Assembly: GCF_029887875.1 (NCBI RefSeq)
Contig: NZ_JARXRM010000028.1
Span: 244,031 to 308,030 of the forward strand
DNA length: 64,000 bases
Origin: Luteimonas endophytica
Lineage (GTDB): Bacteria > Pseudomonadota > Gammaproteobacteria > Xanthomonadales > Xanthomonadaceae
Reading direction: 5' to 3'
Part shown: in pieces, positions 1 to 9,487 of the stretch
How the letters are laid out: the number at the start of each line of letters is the position of its first letter
Position numbering within the stretch: position 1 is the first letter of the stretch
Position numbers and translations under genes: made by a program
Notes under the pieces: generated by a model
Databases searched by the model: none
What the model was told of the DNA's origin: nothing
The model's input: the letters and a program-made list of their open reading frames with translations, nothing else

Positions 1-350
1 TGGCCTTCGCAGCCTCGCTGGCCGTGTCCGGCGACCGGGTACTGCCGCTGTGGCTGGTGCTGACCTACCTGCTGCACACCACCGGCGAACTGTGCCTGAG
101 CCCGGTGGGCCTGTCGGCGGTGACCAAGCTGGCGCCGCGCAAGTTCCTCGGCCAGATGATGGGCCTGTGGTTCATCTCGATCTCGCTGGGCAACCTGTTC
201 GCGGGGCTGATCGCCGGGCAGTTCGACCGCGAGTCGCTGCCGCAGATGCCATCCATGTTCCTGTCGATCTTCCTGTGGACGGCGGGGCCCGGCGTGCTGC
301 TGCTGTTGCTGTCGCGCTGGCTCAAGGGCATGTCCGGCGGCCGTACCTGA
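1..350 (+). CDS. POT/PTR2-family proton-dependent oligopeptide transporter, C-terminal part
   Basis: The window opens inside this gene; the frame is open from base 3 and gives the last 115 residues of an inner-membrane major-facilitator transporter. The visible part has hydrophobic helices around LVLTYLLHTTGELCLSPVGL, the conserved stretch KLAPRKFLGQMMGLWF, and a last helix ending in a short basic tail. The LSPVGLSAVTKLAP segment is characteristic of bacterial POT peptide/H+ symporters, which import di- and tripeptides. The start and the substrate-binding helices lie outside the window. The gene is convergent with the AbgT transporter, with REP elements between them. Confidence 0.85.
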   Translation, partial: AFAASLAVSGDRVLPLWLVLTYLLHTTGELCLSPVGLSAVTKLAPRKFLGQMMGLWFISISLGNLFAGLIAGQFDRESLPQMPSMFLSIFLWTAGPGVLLLLLSRWLKGMSGGRT

Positions 351-413
351 GGCCCGGCCAGAGGTGCTCCCGGCCCGCCTTCCCGCCGCAGCGGCACGCC
401 CGCGCCACGGTCC

Positions 414-433
414 GTAGGAGCGGGAAGCTACGG
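414..433. repeat. Short GTAG palindrome, solo REP-like unit
   Basis: The bases gtaggagcgggaagctac form a short imperfect palindrome starting with GTAG and ending with CTAC. It shares the GTAGGAGCG head of the larger doublets just downstream and looks like a degenerate solo unit. Confidence 0.45.
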
Positions 434-437
434 TTCC

Positions 438-535
438 GTGGGAGCGTGCCATGCACGCGAAAGCCGGCGCGGCCGGAATCGCCGCCCACCCCACCGGAGC
501 CTCGCGCGGCCTTCGCGGCCATGGGCCGCTCCTAC
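438..535 (+). repeat. REP doublet (REPIN-like), copy A
   Basis: A 98-base element made of two inverted arms. The left arm begins gtgggagcgtgccatgcacg; the right arm, read on the minus strand, begins gtaggagcggcccatggccg. Each arm contains its own small palindrome around CATG, and the two arms can pair into a long hairpin. The middle carries CGGAATCGCCGCC and CCGGAGCC, which recur in the other copies. It lies between two convergent transporter genes, where it could also act as a bidirectional transcription barrier (inference). Confidence 0.75.
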
Positions 536-560
536 GGCCCAGCCAGCTCGCCGCGGCTCC

Positions 561-597
561 GTAGGAGCGTGCCATGCATGCGAAAGCCGGCGCGGCG
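561..597 (+). repeat. Single REP arm (half copy)
   Basis: Starts gtaggagcgtgccatgcatg and continues cgaaagccggcgcggcggg. This matches the left arm of copy A with very few changes, without an inverted partner nearby. It ends 38 bases from the stop of the AbgT-family gene. Confidence 0.7.
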
Positions 598-634
598 GGC
601 TACACCCGGCATCGCCGCCCGGTTCCCGCGCCCG

Positions 635-2224
635 TCAGGGTGCCGCCGGGTAGCCGTAGGTCGCGCCCACGCCCAGCGGGATGCCCAGCCCCCAGAAGGC
701 CAGCAGGAAGCCGGTCCAGACCACCAGCAGGGTGATCGAGAACGGCAGCATCAGCGCCAGCAGCGTGCCGATGCCGGCCGACTTCACGTAGCGCTGGCAA
801 AACACCACCACCAGCGGGAAGTACGGCAGCAGCGGGGTGATGATGTTGGTGCTCGAATCGCCGACCCGGTACGCGGCCTGGGTCAGGTCCGGCGACACGC
901 CCAGCTGCATCAGCATCGGCACCATGATGGCGCCGATCAGCGCCCACTTCGCCGAGGCCGAGCCCACCATCAGGTTGACGAAGCCGGACAGCAGCACGAT
1001 GCCGATCAGGGTGATGCCCATCGGGAAGCCCATCGCCTGCAGCCAGGCGGCGCCCTTGATCGCCATCAGCGCGCCGAGGTTGCTCTCGCCGAATGCGTAG
1101 ATGAACTGCGCGGCGAAGAACGCCATGACGATGTAGTAGGCCATGCTGCCCATCGCCTTGCTCATGCCCTGGATGATGTCGCGATGGCTCTTCACCGTGC
1201 CGGCGACGTAGCCGTAGATCACGCCCGGGATCAGGAAGAACACGAAGATCAGCGCCACGATCGACTGCATCACCGGGGCCGCGGCCACCAGCAGCGGATG
1301 CCCGCCTTCCGGCACCGCCTCGGCCGGGGCGCGCCAGGCCGAGGTCTCGGGCATCAGCGACAGCGCGAACACGGCCAGCGCCACCAGCATGCCGAGCACC
1401 GCCAGCAGCAGGCCCTTGCGCTCGCGCGGGCCCAGCGCTTCCATGGTCTGGAACTCGCTGACGTCGCCGTCGATCTGGGTATTGCGCAGCCGCGGCTCGA
1501 TCACCTTGTCGGTCAGGAACCAGCCCACCCCGACCACCAGAAAGGTCGAGGCGGTGGTGAAGAAGTAGTTGTTGAGCGGATTGACGACCACGGTCGGGTC
1601 GAGGATCCGCGCCGCCTCCTGGCTGAGGCCGGCCAGCAGCGGGTCCAGGCTCGAGGGCACGAACAGCGTTGCCGAGAACCCGCCGGAGACGCCGGCGAAC
1701 GCCGCGGCGATGCCGGCCAGCGGATGCCTCCCGGCCGCGTAGAAGATCACCGCGCCGAGCGGGATGACCAGCACGTAGCCGGCGTCCACCGCCACGTGGC
1801 TGAGCACGCCCACCGCGATCAGCACCGGGGTGAGCAGCATCTTCGGGGTGAACGACAGGATCGCCCGCAGCCCGGCGCTGATGAAGCCGGTGTGCTCGGC
1901 CACGCCCAGGCCCAGCATCGCCACCAGCACCACGCCCAGCGGTGCGAAATTGACGAAGGTGCGCACCATCTGCGCCATGAACTCGGTGAAGCTGGCGCCG
2001 GCGAGCATGTTGCGGATCTGGATCGGATCGCCGCTGCGCGGGTCGAGCTCGGCGAAGTCGACATTGGCCAGCAGCGCCGAGACCACCCAGACCACCACCA
2101 TCAGGATCAGGAACAGCATCGCCGGATCCGGCAGCTTGTTGCCGACGCGCTCGACCGCATCGAGGAATCGGGTCACCAGGTTGCGCGAGGCGATCGCGCC
2201 CCCGGGGCTGGGCTGCTGGCTCAT
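635..2224 (-). CDS. AbgT-family transporter
   Basis: A 529-residue polytopic inner-membrane protein with about 12 to 13 hydrophobic segments. The start region (residues ~15-50, ending in LPDPAMLFLILMVVVWVVS), the interior SHVAVDAGYVLVIPLGAVIF and the C-terminal GDSSTNIITPLLPYFPLVVV are hallmarks of the AbgT family. E. coli AbgT imports p-aminobenzoyl-glutamate; other members export sulfonamides, so the substrate here is not settled. Length matches the family (about 510-530). The ATG at 2224 is taken as start because it precedes the conserved N-terminus by the usual distance. It stands alone between REP elements. Confidence 0.92.
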   Translation of the reverse strand: MSQQPSPGGAIASRNLVTRFLDAVERVGNKLPDPAMLFLILMVVVWVVSALLANVDFAELDPRSGDPIQIRNMLAGASFTEFMAQMVRTFVNFAPLGVVLVAMLGLGVAEHTGFISAGLRAILSFTPKMLLTPVLIAVGVLSHVAVDAGYVLVIPLGAVIFYAAGRHPLAGIAAAFAGVSGGFSATLFVPSSLDPLLAGLSQEAARILDPTVVVNPLNNYFFTTASTFLVVGVGWFLTDKVIEPRLRNTQIDGDVSEFQTMEALGPRERKGLLLAVLGMLVALAVFALSLMPETSAWRAPAEAVPEGGHPLLVAAAPVMQSIVALIFVFFLIPGVIYGYVAGTVKSHRDIIQGMSKAMGSMAYYIVMAFFAAQFIYAFGESNLGALMAIKGAAWLQAMGFPMGITLIGIVLLSGFVNLMVGSASAKWALIGAIMVPMLMQLGVSPDLTQAAYRVGDSSTNIITPLLPYFPLVVVFCQRYVKSAGIGTLLALMLPFSITLLVVWTGFLLAFWGLGIPLGVGATYGYPAAP

Positions 2225-2356
2225 GCGCAGGCTCCTGTGGCTGGGATGAATCGCCGCATCCTAGCAGCACCGCGCCCCGGCCGGCGGGCCGGACCCACCC
2301 GCCGCCTTCGGGTCATGGCCCCTGCCGGCCGGCGCCGGTCCACCGGACCGCCCCTC

Positions 2357-2462
2357 GCAGGCGCGTGCCATGCACGCGAAGACCGGCGCGGCCGGGAACC
2401 CCGGGAATCGCTGCCGATCCGGCCGGAGGATTCCGCGGCTTCGCGGCCATGGCCGCTCCTAC
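2357..2462 (+). repeat. REP doublet (REPIN-like), copy B
   Basis: A 106-base element with the same architecture as copy A. The left arm is gcaggcgcgtgccatgcacg; the right arm is gtaggagcggccatggccgc on the minus strand. It lies between the AbgT gene start and the kynA stop, directly downstream of kynA. Confidence 0.75.
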
Positions 2463-2487
2463 GGGGAAGACCCGCCGCTCGGCGAAG

Positions 2488-3360
2488 TCAGCCGCCCGGC
2501 TCCGGGGCCGGGCCGATGTGGGTGCGCACCTCGAACAGCTCCGGGAAGAACGTCAGCTCCAGCGCCTGCTTGAGAAACCCCACGCCGCTGGAGCCGCCGG
2601 TGCCGCGCTTGAAGCCGATGATCCGCATCACCGTGCGCATGTGGCGGAAGCGCCACAGCTGGAACTGGGTCTCCAGATCCACCAGGTCCTCGCACAGCGA
2701 GTACTCGCGCCAGTAGCTGTCGGTGTCTTCGTAGATCGCGCCGAGCACCGGCAGCAGCTCCCGGTCCAGGGCGTGCGGCTGGCTCCAGTCGCGCTCCAGG
2801 TGGTGTGCCGGAATCGCGTGCCCCCAGCGCGCCAGGTAGCGCAGGAACTCGTCGTAGAGGCTCGGCGCCTCCAGCGCCGCGCGCAGCCCGGCCTGGCCTT
2901 CCGGATCGTGGGCGAACACCCGCAGCATGCCCGCGTTCTTGTTGCCCAGCAGGAACTCCACGGTGCGGTACTGCAGCGACTGGAACCCGGAAGACGGGCC
3001 GAGGATGCCGCGGAACTCCAGATATTCGGCCGGGGTGAGGGTCTCCAGCACCGACCACTGCTCGGTCAGCTGCCGCAGCACCTGCTTGCAGCGCGCCAGC
3101 ACCTTGCGGCAGCGCCAGACCTCGTCGCGGCGCAGATGGGCGATCGCCGCGGTCAGCTCGTGGATCACCAGCTTGATCCACAGCTCCGAGACCTGGTGCT
3201 GGACGATGAACAGCATCTCGTCGTGGTGCGGCGGATCGGACAGCGGCTGCTGCGCCGCCAGCAGGCGGTCCAGGCGCAGGTAGCCGGCATAGGTCAGGCG
3301 GCCGTCCAGGTCGGTGTGGATCCCGGCCTCCAGGGGGCGTTCGTTGCGTTCGATGGTCAT
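2488..3360 (-). CDS. kynA: Tryptophan 2,3-dioxygenase
   Basis: A 290-residue cytoplasmic haem enzyme that opens the indole ring of L-tryptophan to give N-formylkynurenine, the first step of the kynurenine pathway. The distal histidine falls at residue 55 in [14 protein letters not shown] and the proximal haem ligand at residue 240 in WRFRHMRT, the same numbering as in the structurally characterised Xanthomonas enzyme. The substrate loop [11 protein letters not shown] follows. I chose the ATG at 3360 (MTIERNE) rather than an upstream in-frame start because the upstream residues have no family similarity. No other kynurenine genes are adjacent. The gene is divergent from the large nuclease. Confidence 0.97.
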   Translation of the reverse strand: MTIERNERPLEAGIHTDLDGRLTYAGYLRLDRLLAAQQPLSDPPHHDEMLFIVQHQVSELWIKLVIHELTAAIAHLRRDEVWRCRKVLARCKQVLRQLTEQWSVLETLTPAEYLEFRGILGPSSGFQSLQYRTVEFLLGNKNAGMLRVFAHDPEGQAGLRAALEAPSLYDEFLRYLARWGHAIPAHHLERDWSQPHALDRELLPVLGAIYEDTDSYWREYSLCEDLVDLETQFQLWRFRHMRTVMRIIGFKRGTGGSSGVGFLKQALELTFFPELFEVRTHIGPAPEPGG

Positions 3361-3479
3361 CGGCGCAGGGTACCGCAACCGGGCACCGGGGCCGTCATGC
3401 AATCGCCATCGCTTCGGTGCACAATCAAGCCAGCCGGGGGGCCGGAAAAGCATCTTTCTTTTCCAGGGGAGTACCACTC

Positions 3480-6400
3480 ATGCGCGGTATCGGTCGCCAG
3501 CTCTGGCTGGCATTGCTGTTGTCCTGCGGCATCGGTTCGGCCCAGGCCCAGGTGGTCATCAGCCAGGTCTACGGCGGCGGCGGCAACAGCGGCGCCACCT
3601 TCACCAACGACTACGTCGAGCTGTTCAACCGCGGCGCGGATCCGGTCGCACTGTCCGGCAAGTCGATCCAGTACGCCAGCGCCACCGGCACCGGCAATTT
3701 CGGTGCAGGCTCTTCGCAGCTGCTGGCGCTGCCCGGCGACACCATCGAGCCCGGCGGCTACTACCTGGTGGCCCTGGCCGGCGGCAGCACGGGGGTGCCG
3801 CTGCCCGCGGCCGATGCCTCCGGCACCATCAACATGGCGGGCGCCTCGGGCAAGGCCGCCCTGGTCGACTCCACCAGCAGCCTGGGCTGCAACGGCGGCA
3901 GCAATCCCTGCACGCCGGCGCAGGAAGCGCTGATCCTCGACCTGGTCGGGTTCGGCGGGGCCAACTATTTCGAGGGCGACGGCGCCGCGCCCGGACTGAA
4001 CAACTCCACCGCGGGGTTCCGCGCCGACGCCGGCTGCACCGACAGCGACGACAACGCCGCCGACTTCGGCACCGGCACTCCGGCCCCGCGCAACAGCAGC
4101 ACCGTCCCCAACATCTGCGGCGGCGGCGGAGAGATCTACCTCAGCATCGCCGACACCAGTGCCGCCGAAGGCGACGCGGGCACCACCCCGTTCTTCTTCA
4201 CCATCAGCCTCAACCAGCCCGCGGGCGCGGGCGGGGTAAGCGTCGACTACGCCACCGCCGACGCCAGCGCGGTGGCCGGCGAGGACTACGCGTCCGCCAG
4301 CGGCACGGTGCAGATCGACGAGGGCCAGAGTTCGGTCACGGTCACCGTCGACGTGACCGGCGACGCCGTCACCGAGCCGGACGAGACCTTCCTCGTGGTC
4401 CTCGACAACGCCGGCGGCGCGCTCATCGCCAGGGCCGAGGCCACCGGCACCATCCTCAACGACGACATCGAGACCCTCGCCATCCACCAGATCCAGGGCA
4501 GCGGACAGCTCTCGCCGTACGACGGCCAGGCCGTCGCCACCGAGGGCATCGTCACCGGGCGCAAGAACAACGGCTTTTTCCTGCAGGGCGCGGACGGCGA
4601 GGACGACGGCGACCCGGCCACCTCCGAGGGCGTGTTCGTGTTCACCGGGGGCGCGCCGCCGGACGCCGCCGCGGTCGGCAACCGGGTCCTGGTGCAGGGC
4701 ACCGTCGATGAGTACGTCCCGGCCGCCGACCCGCACCAGCTGCCGCTGACCGAGATCGTCTCGCCCACCGTGGTACAGCTGTCCAGCGGCCATGCGATGC
4801 CGGCGCCGGTGGCGCTGACCGTGGACACCCCGAACGCCGACGGCGGGCTGGAGCAGCTCGAGCACCTGGAGGGGATGCGGGTGACCGCGCCCGCCTTCAC
4901 CGTGGTCGCGCCGACCGGCGGCTTCACCAACGAGCCGTCCGCGACCGGCAACAGCAACGGTCGCTTCGCGGTGGTGGTGACCGGCACCGCGCGGCCATTC
5001 CGCGAGCCCGGTATCCAGGTTCCGGACCCGGACCCCTCCGGCAGCACCGCCACCGACATCCCGCGCTGGGATTTCAACCCCGAGCTGATCGCGGTCAACA
5101 GCACCACGATCGGCGCGCCGGCGGCCGACGTGGCGGCCGGCTGCCAGATCGTCGACGGGTCGCTCACCGGGCCACTCGACTACACCTTCCGTCGCTACAC
5201 GATCTATCCCGAAGGCGAGCTCGCGGTCGAGTGCGGCCAGGCCGGCCAGCCGCGGGCGGCGCAGCTGCCGGCGCCCGACCACGCCACCTTCGCCACCTAC
5301 AACCTCGAACGCTTCTTCGACACCGAGAACGATCCGGCGACCGGCGAGCCCGTGCTGACCCCGGAGGCGCTGGAACGACGCCTCGGCAAGGCCTCCCTCG
5401 GCATCCGCCAGTTCCTCCATGCGCCGGACGTCCTCGGCGTGACCGAGGTCGAGAACCTGCCGGTGCTGCAGGCCCTGGCAGAGCGCATCAACGCGGATGC
5501 CGTCGGCGCCGGCCAGCCCGATCCGGGCTACGTCGCCTGGCTCGAGGAAGGCAACGACGTCGGCGGCATCGACGTCGGCTTCCTCGCCCGCACCGGCGAG
5601 GTGGGCGCGGGCGTGCCGCGGGTCGAGGTGCTCACGGTCGAGCAGGTCGGCGCCGACGCGATGCTGGACAACCCCGACGGCTCCACCACCCTGCTCAACG
5701 ACCGCCCGCCGCTGGTGATGGACGCGGTGGTGCATTTCGCCGACGGCCGCAGCTTCCCGGTGACCGCGATCGTGGTGCATCAGAGGTCGCTCAGCGGCAT
5801 CGACAGCGAGGATCCGGGCAGCAGCGGCTGGGCCACCGGCGGGCAGCGCGTCCGCGCCAAGCGCCAGGCCCAGGCCGAGTACCTGGCCGGCGTGATCGAC
5901 GGCATGCAGGAGGGCGACCCGGCGCGCAACATCGTGGTGCTGGGCGACTTCAACGCCTTCCAGTTCAACGATGGCTACGTCGACGCGCTGGGCGTGGTGA
6001 CCGGCCAGCCGTCGCCGGACGACGAGACCGCCGTGAACGGCGATGGTGCCGACCTGGTCGAACCGGACCTGCGCAACACCACCCTCGATGCCCCGGCCGA
6101 CGAGCGCTACTCCTTCGTGTTCGACTACCAGGCGCAGGCGCTCGACCACGTGCTGGTCAACCAGGCGATCCTCGCCTCGCCCGAACTCGACGGGCATTCG
6201 ATCAGCCACGCGCGCATCAACGCCGACTTCCCGGAGGTGGCGCGCAACGATCCGGCGACCCCGACGCGGCTGTCCGACCACGACCCGACCGTGCTGCTGG
6301 TGCGCCTGGGCGCGCTCAGCTTCGCCGACCTGGCGGTGATGGCCGAGGCGATCGAGTCCAGCGTCGTGGTCGGCGGCGCGCTGGAGTACGCGGTCACGGT

Positions 6401-7040
6401 GAGCAACGACGGTCCGGACCAGGCGCTGTTCCCGGGCGTCGGGTTCTCGCTGGATGCGCAGCTCGGCGACCTGGCGGTCTCGGCCCCGGCGGGATGGAGC
6501 TGCGACGCCCCCACCAGCGGCAGCGACAGCACCTCGGTCGCCTGTACCGCCGACGCGCTGGATGCCGGCGCGGAGGCGGTGTTCGGGCTGAGCGCCACCG
6601 CGCCGGAGAGCACGGTGGGCGCCAGCGTGGCGCTCGCGGCCGCCGCCACCTCGCAGACCAGCGATCCGGACGAAGGCGACAACGACGCCAGCGCCTCGAT
6701 CGAGGTGACCGAGCAGCCGCCCGAGGTGCCCGAGCTGCAGAACGGCGTGGCCGTGACCGGGCTGGAAGGCGCGGCCGGCGAGGCGCACCTGTACCGGATC
6801 GAGGTGCCGGAAGGCGCGCGCAACCTGCGCGTCCTCAGCTATGGCGGCAGCGGCGACGTGACCCTGTTCCTGCGTCACGGCGAGCCGCCCACCGCGGACG
6901 AGTACGACGCCCGCTCGGCGCGTCCGGGCAACAACGAGGTCGTCCACGTCGGCGCACCCGCGGCCGGCACCTGGTACGTCCGCCTGGTCGGCGAACGCGC
7001 CCATGCCCGGGTCTCGCTGCGGGCGAGCTTCACGCCCTGA
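3480..7040 (+). CDS. Secreted ExeM/NucH-type multidomain endonuclease
   Basis: A 1186-residue protein with a clear Sec signal peptide (residues 1-24, ending GSAQAQ). Domains in order: lamin-tail-like domain at about 25-150 (QVYGGGGNSG, DYVELFNRG); Calx-beta domain at about 217-330; a beta-rich OB-like region at about 330-590; an endonuclease/exonuclease/phosphatase core at about 600-945; a DUF11-like Ig domain at about 945-1080; and a C-terminal PPC domain at about 1085-1186. Core motifs are present: TYNLERFF, TEVEN, VLGDFNAF and LSDHDP. Known relatives are extracellular DNases that degrade eDNA. The ATG at 3480 follows aggggag. An upstream in-frame start at 3417 would bury the signal peptide. 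Confidence 0.9.
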   Translation: MRGIGRQLWLALLLSCGIGSAQAQVVISQVYGGGGNSGATFTNDYVELFNRGADPVALSGKSIQYASATGTGNFGAGSSQLLALPGDTIEPGGYYLVALAGGSTGVPLPAADASGTINMAGASGKAALVDSTSSLGCNGGSNPCTPAQEALILDLVGFGGANYFEGDGAAPGLNNSTAGFRADAGCTDSDDNAADFGTGTPAPRNSSTVPNICGGGGEIYLSIADTSAAEGDAGTTPFFFTISLNQPAGAGGVSVDYATADASAVAGEDYASASGTVQIDEGQSSVTVTVDVTGDAVTEPDETFLVVLDNAGGALIARAEATGTILNDDIETLAIHQIQGSGQLSPYDGQAVATEGIVTGRKNNGFFLQGADGEDDGDPATSEGVFVFTGGAPPDAAAVGNRVLVQGTVDEYVPAADPHQLPLTEIVSPTVVQLSSGHAMPAPVALTVDTPNADGGLEQLEHLEGMRVTAPAFTVVAPTGGFTNEPSATGNSNGRFAVVVTGTARPFREPGIQVPDPDPSGSTATDIPRWDFNPELIAVNSTTIGAPAADVAAGCQIVDGSLTGPLDYTFRRYTIYPEGELAVECGQAGQPRAAQLPAPDHATFATYNLERFFDTENDPATGEPVLTPEALERRLGKASLGIRQFLHAPDVLGVTEVENLPVLQALAERINADAVGAGQPDPGYVAWLEEGNDVGGIDVGFLARTGEVGAGVPRVEVLTVEQVGADAMLDNPDGSTTLLNDRPPLVMDAVVHFADGRSFPVTAIVVHQRSLSGIDSEDPGSSGWATGGQRVRAKRQAQAEYLAGVIDGMQEGDPARNIVVLGDFNAFQFNDGYVDALGVVTGQPSPDDETAVNGDGADLVEPDLRNTTLDAPADERYSFVFDYQAQALDHVLVNQAILASPELDGHSISHARINADFPEVARNDPATPTRLSDHDPTVLLVRLGALSFADLAVMAEAIESSVVVGGALEYAVTVSNDGPDQALFPGVGFSLDAQLGDLAVSAPAGWSCDAPTSGSDSTSVACTADALDAGAEAVFGLSATAPESTVGASVALAAAATSQTSDPDEGDNDASASIEVTEQPPEVPELQNGVAVTGLEGAAGEAHLYRIEVPEGARNLRVLSYGGSGDVTLFLRHGEPPTADEYDARSARPGNNEVVHVGAPAAGTWYVRLVGERAHARVSLRASFTP

Positions 7041-7066
7041 CCCGGCGTAACACCCCGACCCTCCTC

Positions 7067-7095
7067 GAACCCCGGCTCCGGCCGGGGTTCTTTTT
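7067..7095 (+). terminator. Rho-independent terminator of the nuclease gene
   Basis: A perfect 10-base-pair stem (gaaccccggc / gccggggttc) with a TCCG tetraloop is followed by TTTTT. It begins 26 bases after the nuclease stop codon. Confidence 0.9.
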
Positions 7096-7100
7096 CGCCG

Positions 7101-7209
7101 CATGGAAGCGGCCCAGGGCGTCGAAGACCACGGATGGCTCCGTTCGAGCAGGCGGCGGTGCCGGGCATCCCCAACCGCGCCGGCGCTCGCGTGCATGGCA
7201 CGCGCCTAC
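7101..7209 (-). repeat. REP doublet (REPIN-like), copy C (diverged)
   Basis: A 109-base copy in the reverse orientation. On the minus strand it begins gtaggcgcgtgccatgcacg; the other arm, catggaagcggcccagggcg on the plus strand, has diverged from the consensus but aligns along its whole length and keeps the flanking TGGCTCCG. It lies between the nuclease terminator and pdhA. Confidence 0.65.
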
Positions 7210-7326
7210 GGAGCCGCTGCGATCCCGGGGCGGCACAGCCGCGCGTTCATGTCATGACGCAACGCGCAACGGGCCGTTACGGTGGAACGGTTAAGATTGG
7301 CGGCCCCCGAAGCCGACCGCCTGCGC

Positions 7327-8400
7327 ATGACCGTCGCCGCGACTTTCGAGATCGAATACCTGCAATACCTCGGCCCGGACGGCAAGCCGGTCGCCGATTT
7401 CCCGGCGGCCTTCGCCGACCCGGCGGCCCTGCTGCCGCTGTTCAAGGAAATGCTGTTCGTGCGCACCTTCGACACCAAGTCGATCGCGCTGCAGCGCACC
7501 GGCAAGCTCGGCACCTACGCCTCCAGCCTCGGCCACGAGGCCACCCATGTCGGCATCGGCGCCTCGATGCGGCCGGAGGACGTGTTCGCGCCCAGCTACC
7601 GCGAGTACGGCGCGCAGTTCATGCGCGGCGTGCGGCCGCGCGAGGTCCTGATGTACTGGGGCGGCGACGAGCGCGGCAACGACTTCGAGGGGCCGCGCCA
7701 TGACTTCTCGTGGTCGGTACCGATCTCCACCCAGTGCCTGCACGCGGCCGGCGCCGCGCTGGCGTTCAAGCTGCGCCGCGAGCCGCGGCTGGCGGTGGCC
7801 TGCTGCGGCGACGGCGGCTCTTCGAAGACGGACTTCTACGCGGCGCTCAATTCCGCCGGCGCCTACACCCTGCCGCTGGTGCTGTGCGTGATCAACAACG
7901 GCTGGGCGATCTCGGTGCCACGCTCGGCGCAGACCGGGGCCAAGACCCTGGCCCAGAAGGGCATCGCCGGCGGCCTGCACTGCCTGCAGGTGGACGGCAA
8001 CGACCTCGTCGCGGTGATGGAGGGCATGCGCCGGGCCACCGAGCGCGCGCGCGGCGGCGAGGGCGGCACCGTCATCGAATTGCTGACCTACCGCCTGCAC
8101 GACCACACCACCGCCGACGACGCCCGCCGCTACCGCTCGGAGGAGGAGGTAAAGGAAGCCTGGAAGCGCGATCCGGTGCCGCGCCTGCGCGCCTTCCTCG
8201 CCGCCAGCAAGCTCTGGGACGAGCAGCAGGAAAAGGCCTGGGCCGAGGAATGCGGCAAGCGCGTCGACGCCGAGATCAACGCCTATCTGGAGTCGAAGGT
8301 GCAGCCGGTCGAGGCGATGTTCGACCATCTGTACGCCGATCCGCCCGCCGACCTGCTGGCGCAGCGCGAAGCCGCCATCGCCCTGGAGAAGCGCTCGTGA
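7327..8400 (+). CDS. pdhA: 2-oxoacid dehydrogenase E1 component, alpha subunit (pyruvate dehydrogenase type)
   Basis: A 357-residue thiamine-diphosphate enzyme subunit that, with E1 beta, decarboxylates a 2-oxoacid and passes the acyl group to lipoyl-E2. The N-terminal RTGKLGTYASSLGHEA and the thiamine-diphosphate motif GDGGSSKTDFYAALNSAG through VINNGWAIS are seen, as is the phosphorylation-loop-like region YRLHDHTTADDARRYR. The pattern favours a pyruvate-type E1 over a branched-chain E1, but substrate cannot be fixed from sequence. The ATG at 7327 is preferred to a GTG at 7282 because family similarity starts there; a TAAGAT box at 7292 could be the -10 element. The stop overlaps the pdhB start. 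Confidence 0.9.
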   Translation: MTVAATFEIEYLQYLGPDGKPVADFPAAFADPAALLPLFKEMLFVRTFDTKSIALQRTGKLGTYASSLGHEATHVGIGASMRPEDVFAPSYREYGAQFMRGVRPREVLMYWGGDERGNDFEGPRHDFSWSVPISTQCLHAAGAALAFKLRREPRLAVACCGDGGSSKTDFYAALNSAGAYTLPLVLCVINNGWAISVPRSAQTGAKTLAQKGIAGGLHCLQVDGNDLVAVMEGMRRATERARGGEGGTVIELLTYRLHDHTTADDARRYRSEEEVKEAWKRDPVPRLRAFLAASKLWDEQQEKAWAEECGKRVDAEINAYLESKVQPVEAMFDHLYADPPADLLAQREAAIALEKRS

Positions 8401-9449
8401 GCGCTGCCAAGTCGCCCTCGAAGCAGTCCTCCCCTGGCGCCGGCGAAGCCGCGGCCCCGACCAAGCCCGACACCCCGATCACCCTGATCGAGGCCATCAC
8501 CCAGGCGCTGGCCTGGGAAATGCGCAACGACGAGAGCGTGGTGGTGCTGGGCGAGGACGTCGGCGTCAACGGCGGCGTGTTCCGCGCCACCGCCGGGCTG
8601 CAACAGCGCTTCGGCGACGAGCGCGTGCTCGACACCCCGCTGGACGAGACCACCATCGCCGGGCTCACCGTGGGCATGGCCGCGCAGGGCATGAAGCCGG
8701 TGGCCGAGGCCCAGTTCGACGGCTTCATGTACCCGATGGTCGACCACATCGTCTGCCACGCGGTGCGCCTGCGCACCCGCACCCGCGGCCGGCTGCACTG
8801 CCCGATGGTGCTGCGCGTGCCCTGGGGCGGCGGGATCCGCGCGCCGGAGCACCACAGCGAGGCCAACGAGGCGATCTTCACCAACGTGCCCGGCCTGCGC
8901 GTGGTCATGCCCTCCTCGCCGGCGCGCGCGTACGGCCTGCTGTTGGCGGCGATCCGCGACCCGGACCCGGTGATCTACTTCGAGCCCAAGCGCATCTACC
9001 GCCAGTACAAGGAGCTGGTCCCCGACGACGGCGAGGCGCTGCCGCTGGATGTCTGCTACGTCCTGCGCGATGGCGACGACATCACCCTGGTCACCTGGGG
9101 CGCGCAGGTGAAGGAAACGCTGGAGGCCGCCGAGCGGCTGGCCGCGGACGGCATCTCCGCCGAGGTGATCGACGTGGCCACCCTCAAGCCGCTCGATTTC
9201 GACACGATCGCCGAGTCGGTGGCCAAGACCGGCCGCTGCGTGATCGTGCACGAGGCGCCGAAGACCGCGGGCTTCGGCGCGGAGATCGCCGCGCGCCTGG
9301 CCGAGGAGTCGATGTACGACCTGCTGGCGCCGGTCGAGCGCGTCACCGGATACGACACCCACATCCCGCTGTTCCGGCTGGAGATGAAGTACCTGCCCAG
9401 CGTCGACCGGGTGGTCGCGGCCGCGAAGCGGGTGCTGGCGGCCGGCTGA
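8397..9449 (+). CDS. pdhB: 2-oxoacid dehydrogenase E1 component, beta subunit
   Basis: A 350-residue partner of E1 alpha. After a ~25-residue Ser/Pro/Ala-rich leader it runs through the transketolase-like pyrimidine-binding domain (VVVLGEDVGVNGGVFRAT, DTPLDETTIAGLTVGMAAQG) and the C-terminal transketolase domain (EVIDVATLKPLDFDTI, VIVHEAPKTAGFGAEIA). The GTG start at 8397 overlaps the pdhA stop as GTGA, so the two subunits are translationally coupled, which suits an alpha2-beta2 enzyme. Followed after 82 bases by the E2 gene. Confidence 0.93.
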   Translation: MSAAKSPSKQSSPGAGEAAAPTKPDTPITLIEAITQALAWEMRNDESVVVLGEDVGVNGGVFRATAGLQQRFGDERVLDTPLDETTIAGLTVGMAAQGMKPVAEAQFDGFMYPMVDHIVCHAVRLRTRTRGRLHCPMVLRVPWGGGIRAPEHHSEANEAIFTNVPGLRVVMPSSPARAYGLLLAAIRDPDPVIYFEPKRIYRQYKELVPDDGEALPLDVCYVLRDGDDITLVTWGAQVKETLEAAERLAADGISAEVIDVATLKPLDFDTIAESVAKTGRCVIVHEAPKTAGFGAEIAARLAEESMYDLLAPVERVTGYDTHIPLFRLEMKYLPSVDRVVAAAKRVLAAG

Positions 9450-9487
9450 GCGCCGCGGGGCCAGCGGGACCGCAACACGAAACAACC

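Noticed and set aside
50..2716. Very long open frame opposite the AbgT gene
   Set aside because: Composition is Arg/His/Gln/Ala-rich without domain features; it is the antisense shadow of the transporter in GC-rich DNA.
3357..7196. 1279-codon open frame opposite the secreted nuclease
   Set aside because: Antisense of a real multidomain gene; low-complexity Arg/Gly/Val/His product with no recognisable motif.
7710..8396. In-frame extension upstream of pdhB
   Set aside because: It overlaps pdhA in another frame and lacks similarity; the GTG at 8397 fits both the family and the GTGA coupling.
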